In this document: positions 7,404 through 14,243 of the stretch, one piece after another
Layout of the letters: each line of letters opens with the position of its first letter
Position numbering within the stretch: position 1 is the stretch's first letter
Origin: Candidatus Rifleibacteriota bacterium
GTDB taxonomy: Bacteria > UBP17 > UBA6191 > JACPRK01
DNA length: 24,344 bases
Reading direction: 5' to 3'
Assembly (NCBI GenBank): GCA_016213865.1
Contig: JACQZL010000084.1
Location: 21,962 to 46,305, forward strand
Made by a program: the position numbers and the translations under genes
Notes under the pieces: generated by a model
Told to the model about the DNA's origin: nothing
Database searches by the model: none
What the model saw: the letters and a program-made list of their open reading frames with translations, nothing else

Positions 7404-8637
7404 CTCACTCGGGGTCGCCACGCAGTCCGGTTGCGGAACGGGCAAGGACGCCGGCGGCAGCTACGTCGAAGCGCTCCGCATCCAACCAGGCGACCGTCTC
7501 GCGACCCGGGCTGCGAAGAGCGGTCTGAGGTTTCTCGAGGACCGCGTTCGCCTGGTCAGCCTCGTCGAGTTCCTGGCGGCCAAGCCGGTCCCTCACGACC
7601 TCAACTGGAGCTACACGCTGGGCGCCGTGAGCCTCTTTCTGCTCCTCAACCAACTGGTGACGGGCGTTCTCCTCGCTCTCTACTATCGCCCGGCCGTCTC
7701 CGAGGCCTTCGAGAGCATCCGCTACCTCGAGGAGGAGGTCCCGTTCGGCTGGCTGGTCCGCCAGTCTCACGCCTGGGGCGCCAACCTGATGATCCTGGCG
7801 ATGGGTCTCCACATGGCGCGGGTCTTCTGGTACGGGTCCTACAAGCGCCCGCGCGAGATCAACTGGCTCATCGGGGTCTGCCTGCTGCAGGCAGTGATGG
7901 CATCCGGCTTCACGGGCTGCCTGCTGCCCTGGGATCAACTCGCCTACTGGGCCAGCAAGGTCGGCACCGAGATCCCCGCCGCGATACCCGGCATCGGGGT
8001 GTACCTGCAGAAACTGCTGCGCGGAGGAGAGGAGATTTCGGGTGCCACCCTGGGACGGTTCTTCACGGTCCACACCATGGTGTTGCCCGCTCTCATCGTG
8101 GGGCTCGTCGGCGTCCACCTCGCCATCATGCGGTTCCACGGGATCAGTTCGCTCCCCGGTCGCGAAGACTCGCGCAAGGTCCCCTTCTTTCCGTACCACG
8201 TGCTGAAGGACGCCATCTCCATCTACGTGGCCTTCGCCATCTTGTATGCGCTGGTCGTGCTGCTGCCGTGGCGGCTGCACGAGAAGGCCGATCCCCTCGT
8301 GACTCCCGTGGGGGTGAAGCCCGAGTGGTACTTCCTCTGGACGTACCAGCTCCTCAAGTACTTCCCGCAGACGCTCGGGCCGGTCTCGGGGAAAGTCCTC
8401 GGGATCTTGCTGTCCGGGTCCCTCGCCGGTCTCCTGGCGTTCGTCCCCTTCCTCGACCGCGACCCGGAGCGGCGCCCGGCCAAACGCAAGGCAGCGCTGG
8501 CGGTGGCAGGGCTCCTGGTGCTGGGGGTCCTCGTGCTCACGGGACTCGGCTATGTCAGCGGGAAGGACTTCACCTTCTTCGGACTGACCGTCCATTTCGA
8601 CGTGCTGGGGTTTCCTGAGGCGGTGAAGCGGCCGTGA
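7396..8637 (+). CDS. Cytochrome b (b6-type with fused C-terminal domain)
   Basis: The start is a TTG inside the last codons of the Rieske gene; no better start with coding support appears before the conserved region. 413 residues. Heme b ligands are His125/His139 on one helix (13 between) and His226/His241 on another (14 between); a 14-residue spacing in the second pair is the b6-type pattern. The segment GCLLPWDQLAYWASKV matches the conserved Qo-region helix. Pro-Glu-Trp-Tyr at residues 309-312 is the PEWY motif, so the subunit-IV-like part is fused in one chain. There are about eight or nine hydrophobic helices, with the last at about 360-385. It is the quinol-oxidising membrane core. The stop overlaps the next start by 4 nt (GTGA). 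Confidence 0.95.
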   Translation: MDSSLGVATQSGCGTGKDAGGSYVEALRIQPGDRLATRAAKSGLRFLEDRVRLVSLVEFLAAKPVPHDLNWSYTLGAVSLFLLLNQLVTGVLLALYYRPAVSEAFESIRYLEEEVPFGWLVRQSHAWGANLMILAMGLHMARVFWYGSYKRPREINWLIGVCLLQAVMASGFTGCLLPWDQLAYWASKVGTEIPAAIPGIGVYLQKLLRGGEEISGATLGRFFTVHTMVLPALIVGLVGVHLAIMRFHGISSLPGREDSRKVPFFPYHVLKDAISIYVAFAILYALVVLLPWRLHEKADPLVTPVGVKPEWYFLWTYQLLKYFPQTLGPVSGKVLGILLSGSLAGLLAFVPFLDRDPERRPAKRKAALAVAGLLVLGVLVLTGLGYVSGKDFTFFGLTVHFDVLGFPEAVKRP

Positions 8638-10259
8638 AGCGCTCGACAGGGTCGTTGGGGTTTCCCGGGGGGGTCGTCACGGGAATCCTGGCCGCCTGCC
8701 TGGGGCTCGCTCCGGGCGGGCCACTTCCCGCGCACGCCTCGGGCCCGACCGCTCCGAGTGCCGTCGCGACGGCACTCGTCACCGCGGTTGCTGCCACGAT
8801 TTCGCTCACGGGGGCCATGGGGGCGCCGGGTGCCGCAAGCCTGCCGCCGCTGGGCTCGTGCGGCGACTGCCACACCGATCAGGTCACGACGTACCAGGTG
8901 TCCGTACACGGGCGTCAGGGGCTCACGTGCACGGACTGCCACGGCGGGGACCCGACTGTCGAAGACCCGGACGAGGCCATGTCACCGGGCAAGAAGTTCG
9001 TGGGGAAGCCCGACCGGCGGCAGGTCCCTTCGTTCTGCGGCCGCTGTCACGCCGACCCCGGGGGCATGTCCGGGACCGAAGCGCCGGCCGGCCGAAACTC
9101 CCCCCATCCCCGCCCGTTCCCGGAGGGGGAGGGTGTGAAGGGGGGCGGCCCGTTCGACCAGTACCAGAACAGCGTCCACGGCAAGCGAGTGCTGGTCGAC
9201 GGCGACGTCACGGCAGCCGTCTGTACGGATTGTCACGGAGGTCACGATGCCCTCCCGGTCGAGGACCCGCGCTCGTCCGCCTTTCGAGCGAACGTGCCCG
9301 CCACGTGCGATCGCTGCCACGGCGACGACCTCAAGATGAACGTCTATGCCCTTCCGACCGACCAGCTCAAGAAGTGGCGGCACAGCTTCCACGGACTCGC
9401 CGTTCTCCAGAAGAAGGACCTGTCGGCCGCCATCTGCACGGACTGTCACGGGATTCACGACATCGCGGATCCGCGGGAGGCCCACAGTCGCGTTCACCCG
9501 CTGAACGTGGTGAAGACCTGTGCTCGGTGCCACGGCGACGAGAAGCTCATGAAGGAGCACGGGCTCTCCGCCAGCGCGCCGAGCGACTATACGCAAGGAG
9601 TCCACGGCAAGGCGCTGCTCGAGCACGCGCGCACGGCGGCCCCCAACTGCACCGGCTGCCACGGCCACCACAGCGCTCTGCCGCCGGCCGTCAAGGAGAT
9701 CTCGATGGCGTGCGGCCGCTGCCACGTACGCAGCGAGGAGTCCTACAACCGCTCTCCGCACAAGCAGGTCCAGAGTTTCCGGGGATGTCTGGAGTGTCAC
9801 GGCAACCACCGGATTGCCAGGCCGGATCCTCAGCTCTTCGTCTCGGCCTGCAAGCGCTGCCACGCGGAGGGGACCCCGGCCCTCGACCGGGGCAAGAGGC
9901 TCGCCGCAGCCGTCGAGACGGCCTCCGAGAAAATCGGAGCAGCCGCCCGCGAGCTGAGCGGCGCCACCGGGTACGGTTTCTCCCTGGGGAAGCTGCAAGC
10001 GATCCTCGACGAGGGGCGGCAGGCCGAGATCGAGGTCGTCCCGGCGCTCCACTCGCTCGACCCGAGCGAGGGCGAACGCCTCCTCGCCAGGGCGGACGAG
10101 GTCGATCGGGCTGTCCGCACCGGGGTCGAGAGCATCCGGACTCGGATCTTGCTGCGCAGCCTGAGCCTGGGGATGGTGCTGCTCGGCATCCTCGCGGCCG
10201 TGCTGGTCTTCAAGCTGAAGCTGGCTCGCCTGACACGGGAAGACGAGTTGCAGGGTTAG
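8634..10259 (+). CDS. 11-heme membrane-anchored cytochrome c of the Rieske/cytochrome b complex
   Basis: GTG start overlapping the cytochrome b stop. The product is 541 residues. A signal-like hydrophobic N-terminus (about 8-35) is followed by a second hydrophobic Ala-rich stretch (about 41-66). Eleven CxxCH motifs lie between residues 76 and 410, organised in repeats where a Val/Phe-His-Gly segment precedes a CTDCHG/CTGCHG motif and a CxRCHG motif follows. The C-terminal part (about 415-500) is heme-free and charged, then one transmembrane helix (about 505-530) and a basic tail anchor it. Its place directly after Rieske and cytochrome b, with no cytochrome c1 or f gene, indicates that it is the electron acceptor of that complex, as in multiheme Rieske/cytochrome b clusters of Geobacter-like and anammox bacteria. 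Residues about 155-172 are an in-frame repeat insertion. Confidence 0.92.
   Translation: MKRSTGSLGFPGGVVTGILAACLGLAPGGPLPAHASGPTAPSAVATALVTAVAATISLTGAMGAPGAASLPPLGSCGDCHTDQVTTYQVSVHGRQGLTCTDCHGGDPTVEDPDEAMSPGKKFVGKPDRRQVPSFCGRCHADPGGMSGTEAPAGRNSPHPRPFPEGEGVKGGGPFDQYQNSVHGKRVLVDGDVTAAVCTDCHGGHDALPVEDPRSSAFRANVPATCDRCHGDDLKMNVYALPTDQLKKWRHSFHGLAVLQKKDLSAAICTDCHGIHDIADPREAHSRVHPLNVVKTCARCHGDEKLMKEHGLSASAPSDYTQGVHGKALLEHARTAAPNCTGCHGHHSALPPAVKEISMACGRCHVRSEESYNRSPHKQVQSFRGCLECHGNHRIARPDPQLFVSACKRCHAEGTPALDRGKRLAAAVETASEKIGAAARELSGATGYGFSLGKLQAILDEGRQAEIEVVPALHSLDPSEGERLLARADEVDRAVRTGVESIRTRILLRSLSLGMVLLGILAAVLVFKLKLARLTREDELQG
9098..9146 (+). repeat. In-frame palindromic repeat inside the 11-heme cytochrome gene
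   Basis: A run CCCCCATCCCCGCCCG, then TTCCC, then GGAGGGGGAGGG forms a GC-only palindrome translated as Pro-His-Pro-Arg-Pro-Phe-Pro-Glu-Gly-Glu-Gly. It contains no stop and sits between heme motifs 3 and 4, a low-complexity loop. A related insertion occurs in the kinase gene at 17904-17940. Translated repeats of this kind are common as scattered intergenic palindromes in GC-rich genomes. Confidence 0.7.
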
Positions 10260-10298
10260 CGGCGGAGTAGCCCCCCGCTTCAAGGGAGCGACGCTCAG

Positions 10299-10393
10299 CC
10301 ATGGGAAAGACGGTGGTGGCGGGTCTCCAGACCCGCCCTGCAAGCCGCGTCTTTCGAGGCAGGTCTGGAGACCTGCCACCACCAGACCATGGG
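10299..10393. repeat. Double-hairpin repeat family B, copy 1
   Basis: Outer arms GGTGGTGG (10312-10319) and CCACCACC (10376-10383) enclose two near-perfect palindromes, one with arms GGCGGGTCT/AGACCCGCC (10318-10337) and one with arms GGCAGGTCT/AGACCTGCC (10358-10377). A second copy lies at 14107-14170. It sits just after the 11-heme gene and could stall transcription, though no T-run follows. Confidence 0.8.
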
Positions 10394-10507
10394 TGTCTGT
10401 CAACGCAGCTGGGACGGGCCTCTGTCACGCCCCCAGAAGTTGAAGACGGGCCATGGGGCTCTGGGGTTGCAGGGCTCTGGACCGTGGGGTAGACCGCACC
10501 TTCCTTC
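10393..10507 (+). repeat. Direct repeat family C, copy 1
   Basis: About 115 bp from GTGTCTGTC to ACCTTCCTTC recurs at 24244-24344 in the same orientation. The shared blocks include CACGCCCCCAGAAGT and the 20-mer starting GGGCTCTGGACCGTGG. Copy 1 carries about 16 extra bases in the middle. Non-coding. Confidence 0.85.
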
Positions 10508-10528
10508 GCGTCTTCGCGTCTTCGCGTG
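10505..10528 (+). repeat. Three tandem 8-bp units TTCGCGTC
   Basis: TTCGCGTC at 10505 and 10513 and TTCGCGTG at 10521 are head-to-tail. They follow directly after repeat family C. The rest of the 374-bp gap (10260-10633) shows no other gene or terminator. Confidence 0.6.
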
Positions 10529-10633
10529 AGGTCCGTTTTCATACCAGTGACGCGGCTCCCCAGTTCCCTGCGTCGCCCCCCCGCTTCAACCCCGCCATGC
10601 CCGAAGCGTCCCCCGGGGCTGTATCCTCCTGGC

Positions 10634-11485
10634 GTGACCGCAGTCTGGCTCGTCCTCGCCTCGGCCCTCCTTCACGCCGGATGGAACCTCTGCCTCAAGT
10701 GGCATCGCGATCCCGAGGCCGCCACCGCGGCCGTGGTGGCGGGCACGGCGGGTTTGACCCTGGCCGCCGGGGTCGCGGAGGCAGCGTGGCTGGGCAAACC
10801 GGCGTTCGCCACGTGGAGCGCCGCTGCCCTGGCCTGTTGCTGCGGGCTGACCGAGACGGTCATGTTCGTCTCCCTTGGCCGGGCGCTCCACCAGGCGCCC
10901 CTCGGCCTCGCGTACACGGTCATCCGAGGCGGCTCCATTCTGCTCGTCTGGCCGCTGGCCTTCCTGGCCCAGGGCGAGGTCCCCGACCTCTCCGAGGTCA
11001 CAGGCGCCGTGACTGTCGTTCTCGGCCTCGCGGTCCTCTACCCTCGCGGTCCGGGCCAGAGCACGCGGTCCGGATACCTCTGGGCGTCGCTCGGGGCCTG
11101 CGGCGTGGCTGCCAACATGGTCCTCTACAAGGCCGCTCTCTCCGCCGGGGCCTTGCCCTGGTGCCTCTTCGCCGCGGCCATGGGCGTCGCCGCTCCGGCG
11201 ACCCTGGGGGCCGGCCGCGGGCGCGACCTGTGGCGTCGGACCGGCGCAGCAGTGCGGACTCAGCCGCTCGTCGTCGGGACCAGTGCCATCCAGGCGACCG
11301 TCGGCTTCGGCCTGGCGCTGATGGCCATGCAGACGACCGGAGCCGCCTGGGTCGGGACTCTGCGCAACACGTCGGTCGCGGCTGCCCCCATCCTGGGCTG
11401 GGTCTTCCTGGGCGAGCGGCCGACCGCCCGGTCCACCACGGGCTTCGGCCTGGTCCTCGCGGGCGTGGTGCTCCTGGTGGTGTGA
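10634..11485 (+). CDS. EamA/DMT-family transporter
   Basis: 283 residues with about ten hydrophobic helices in two similar five-helix halves, the standard drug/metabolite transporter layout. Typical signatures are Leu-x-His-Ala-Gly-Trp-Asn in helix 1, Leu-Gly-x-Ala-Leu near the end of the first half, and Pro-Ile-Leu-Gly-Trp-Val-Phe-Leu-Gly-Glu followed by Gly-x-x-Leu-x-x-x-Gly-Val in the last helices. The inner-membrane substrate cannot be told from sequence. GTG 10634 is chosen because the reading frame upstream to 10526 runs into repeat sequence and gives an Arg/Pro-rich non-membrane extension; no clear Shine-Dalgarno supports either start. It stands alone between repeat-filled gaps, 68 bp before the GH57-like gene. 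Confidence 0.85.
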   Translation: MTAVWLVLASALLHAGWNLCLKWHRDPEAATAAVVAGTAGLTLAAGVAEAAWLGKPAFATWSAAALACCCGLTETVMFVSLGRALHQAPLGLAYTVIRGGSILLVWPLAFLAQGEVPDLSEVTGAVTVVLGLAVLYPRGPGQSTRSGYLWASLGACGVAANMVLYKAALSAGALPWCLFAAAMGVAAPATLGAGRGRDLWRRTGAAVRTQPLVVGTSAIQATVGFGLALMAMQTTGAAWVGTLRNTSVAAAPILGWVFLGERPTARSTTGFGLVLAGVVLLVV

Positions 11486-11553
11486 GACGGCCCGAGAGCC
11501 TGCCAAAGGTGTAAGATCCGGGCCGTCTGCACCGACCGGCTCGAGGAGGACCC

Positions 11554-13854
11554 ATGCGCAGAGATCGTCGATTGTCCGTCCTGGTCCTTGGTTTCGTTCT
11601 GGTGGCGTCGGCTTGTTCGCCGGTGGCCGCGGGACCCGGACCGGCGGGACCTCCCGCACCAGCCAAGTCCTCCGTTCCGATCTACGTCGCCGTCCAGTGG
11701 CACATGCACCAGCCGATCTACTGGCCGGGCGAGGACCTCGTGGCCACCTCGCGGAACCCCGGCAACACGATCGACGTCGTCGGCGTTCTCACCTGGCCCG
11801 ACCGCATCGGCGCCTACACGCACTACCCGGTGGCCTCGGTCCAGCAGGCCAGGGACCTGCCGCACGCCGGGGCTCAGGTGTCGTTCTCCGGCAGCCTGAT
11901 CGAGGACCTGCACTCCCTGGCGAACGCCGGCATGACCTACGGGAAGGACTGGCCGGCCGAGTACCGCGCCGCCCGCGGCCTGACGACCGAGCGGGGCAAT
12001 CCCCGGCTCGACCTGATCGGCTTCGGCTACTTCCACCCCCTGATGGCCTTTCTCGAGTACGACGAGATCCGCTACCAGCTCCGGACGCACCGAGAAGTCC
12101 TCCAGACGACCTTCGGCGGGCCCCCGTCCAGGGGTGTCTTCCCGCCCGAGAACGCCTTCACCTTGTCGATGATCCCCGCGCTGGTCGACGAGGGCTTCGA
12201 GTGGATCCTGGTCGACAACCTCCACATGGACCGGGCCTGCAAGGGCTATCCGTACACGCAGGACCAGAAAATCCCGCCCGCCAACCCGGCCGACGAGCGC
12301 AATCCCGCCCAGGCGACGTACGTCAACCTCCACTCGCAGACCAACACGTCGCAGGCGGTCGGTGGGGTGGGCCTGAGGCCGCACTGGGCCGAGTGGCGCG
12401 ACCCGGTCACGGGGAAGGCCGTCACTCCCGGCGGCCGTCCCGCCCGCATGCTCGTCGTACCGACCGAGCGCTCTCTCGGCTACGACGATTCCTACGGCGA
12501 CCGCTCGCCCGTCTCGCGGCTCCAGGAGCTCGAGGCCCTCAACACCGACCCGTCCCACCCGCTGCTGATCGTGCTGGCTCACGACGGCGACAACTTCGGA
12601 GCGTCCGGCTCGCGCTACTACCTCGAAACGATGGGATGGGTCCACCAGAACCCGCAGAAGGTCGTCTTCACGACCATCCAGGACTACCTCGACATGTTCC
12701 CGCCGGCCGCGACCGACACGATCCACGTCGAGGACGGGTCCTGGGCCGGAGCCGACCTGGGCGACCAGACCTTCACGAAGTGGCTCGGCCCGCCCTACCG
12801 CAAGAACGGCGTCGTCGACTTCGAGCGCGGCTGGAGCTCGGACTGGGATTCCTGGGCCTCGATCGTCGCCGCCCGCAACTGGGTCGCCACGGCCGGGGCG
12901 CTCGTCCCCGAGCACGCGGCCCTGGCGCGCGCCCTGCGCTTCTTCCACGTCGGGTTGACGTCGTGTTACTGGTACTGGGACGGCAAGGCCGAGTGGGACA
13001 CGAAGCCGACCCTGGCCGCCAACGAGGCGGTCAAGGCGGCACGAGAGGCGCTGGGCAAGACGTGGACCGACACCGTGCCGCCCAGCGTCTTCCCGCCGCA
13101 ACGCCACCCGTATAACCCAGGACTTTCGATCCCCGGGGGCAGCGCCGGCACGCGCTTCACCGTCTATACCCTGGCCGCCGACGCCGGCGGGCTCGCCTCG
13201 GTCGTCCTGAAGACCAAGTCCCATTCCGGCCGCGAGGTGGCCCCGTCCGACACGACCTACGCCGGCGACTGGACGTCGGTGGCCATGAAGGTCTCGCCGA
13301 TGCAGGGGTCCAGCGCGCTTCCCGCCCTCTCGAAGGCCGATCGCTACGCCGCGAAGGTCGAGGCGCCCAGGTCGTCCGTCGTCAGCTACTACGTCGAGGC
13401 GGCCGACGCGAAGGGCAACAAGTCGCGCTCCGAGGTGCGGGTCGTGGCGGTGGGCGACGGGACGGGCTCGGGCCCGGGCTCGGAGGTCGCGTGGTCTCCC
13501 GAGTTCCCACGCGAGTCGGACCTGATCACCGTCAAGGCGCCGCGCAAGGCCTTCCTCCACTGGGGCGTCAACGGATGGCAAGCGCCGCCCAAGGCGCTGT
13601 GGCCCCCGCAGACGCAGGCCTGGCCCGACGGCAAGGCGGTCGAGACGCCGATGACGGCCTCCGTCGGAGCCACGCACGTCGTCACTCTCGGCCCGGTGGA
13701 AGGTCACAAGATCGAGTCGATCGAGTTCGTCTTCCACTTCGCCGACGGCACCTGGGGTCGCGACATGGCCATCTCGGTGACGGACCCGATGCGGGCCTGG
13801 CGCGCCCGCGACGAGCCGATCTCGAAGAAGCCGGCCGCGGCGAAGGGCCGGTGA
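11554..13854 (+). CDS. GH57-like glycoside hydrolase lipoprotein with C-terminal carbohydrate-binding-like region
   Basis: 766 residues. Leu-Val-Ala-Ser-Ala-Cys21 is a lipobox, so it is probably a lipoprotein. Trp-His50-Met-His52-Gln-Pro matches GH57 motif 1 (HQP). Phe-Pro-Pro-Glu199-Asn, in the region of motif 3, is the candidate nucleophile. His-Asp344-Gly-Asp346-Asn-Phe-Gly matches motif 4, which carries the acid/base Asp in this family. Residues about 525-630 look like an Ig-type domain. Residues about 650-755 (His-Trp-Gly-Val-Asn-Gly-Trp and a Gly-Thr-Trp-Gly-Arg end) resemble starch-binding CBM25-type modules. GH57 enzymes act on alpha-glucans (amylase, branching or glucanotransferase activity); which one is not decidable here. 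GGAGGA before ATG 11554 supports the start. The gene appears monocistronic. Confidence 0.8.
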   Translation: MRRDRRLSVLVLGFVLVASACSPVAAGPGPAGPPAPAKSSVPIYVAVQWHMHQPIYWPGEDLVATSRNPGNTIDVVGVLTWPDRIGAYTHYPVASVQQARDLPHAGAQVSFSGSLIEDLHSLANAGMTYGKDWPAEYRAARGLTTERGNPRLDLIGFGYFHPLMAFLEYDEIRYQLRTHREVLQTTFGGPPSRGVFPPENAFTLSMIPALVDEGFEWILVDNLHMDRACKGYPYTQDQKIPPANPADERNPAQATYVNLHSQTNTSQAVGGVGLRPHWAEWRDPVTGKAVTPGGRPARMLVVPTERSLGYDDSYGDRSPVSRLQELEALNTDPSHPLLIVLAHDGDNFGASGSRYYLETMGWVHQNPQKVVFTTIQDYLDMFPPAATDTIHVEDGSWAGADLGDQTFTKWLGPPYRKNGVVDFERGWSSDWDSWASIVAARNWVATAGALVPEHAALARALRFFHVGLTSCYWYWDGKAEWDTKPTLAANEAVKAAREALGKTWTDTVPPSVFPPQRHPYNPGLSIPGGSAGTRFTVYTLAADAGGLASVVLKTKSHSGREVAPSDTTYAGDWTSVAMKVSPMQGSSALPALSKADRYAAKVEAPRSSVVSYYVEAADAKGNKSRSEVRVVAVGDGTGSGPGSEVAWSPEFPRESDLITVKAPRKAFLHWGVNGWQAPPKALWPPQTQAWPDGKAVETPMTASVGATHVVTLGPVEGHKIESIEFVFHFADGTWGRDMAISVTDPMRAWRARDEPISKKPAAAKGR

Positions 13855-13888
13855 CGCGCCTCGCCAGGCTCGGCGCCTCGAACCGTAG

Positions 13889-13982
13889 GGCGGCCCCCTC
13901 CGTCCGTCCTTCGAGACGCGCTCCTGACCCTGAGGAGCTCTGGTCAGCTCCTGCGGAGCGCTCCTCAGGACGAACGGAGGGG
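13889..13982 (-). repeat. Palindromic repeat family A, copy 2 (inverted)
   Basis: The reverse complement matches 2607-2700 almost base for base at both ends, with divergence only around the centre. It lies 34 bp after the GH57-like gene stop, in the 389-bp non-coding gap 13855-14243. Confidence 0.85.
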
Positions 13983-13993
13983 GGGGCCGAGCC

Positions 13994-14042
13994 ACGCGAG
14001 GGCGGTAGGGCCGGCGTCTCTGCCGGTCCTGACCTGGCGCCA
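13994..14042 (+). repeat. Repeat family D, intergenic copy
   Basis: ACGCGAGGG, then GTAGGGC, then GGCGTCTC, then GTCCTG and GGCGCCA occur in the same order and spacing as at 17952-17999, where the sequence lies inside the histidine kinase gene. Confidence 0.65.
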
Positions 14043-14048
14043 TCCAGC

Positions 14049-14187
14049 GGGAGCGTCCCCGAAAGGTGGGAATCCGCATCACTGCGTCGGGGTTTCCCCT
14101 TGTCTTGGTGGTGGCGGGTCTCCAGACCCGCCTGTATCGGTGCGGCTTTCGGGCCGGTCTGGAGACCGGCCCTCCGGGGACGCTCCC
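14049..14187. repeat. 139-bp element with 13-bp terminal inverted repeats enclosing repeat family B
   Basis: GGGAGCGTCCCCG at 14049-14061 is perfectly inverted at 14175-14187. Inside are the double hairpins of family B (14107-14132 and 14153-14170). The left 40 bp (to about 14089) recurs at 24198-24233 with substitutions. There is no coding capacity, so it could be a non-autonomous mobile element. Confidence 0.65.
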
Positions 14188-14243
14188 CATCCAGCTCTCT
14201 TCCCTTCCCATTCGTGGGGTCGTGAGATTATCGTTGTCTGACG

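Noticed and set aside
10526..10633. Upstream start for the EamA transporter
   Set aside because: The extension is Arg/Pro-rich, partly encoded by tandem repeat sequence, and precedes the first membrane helix without similarity to the family.
11260..14211. Open reading frame of 983 codons on the - strand
   Set aside because: It spans the GH57-like gene in antisense plus repeat sequence, with no recognisable protein features.
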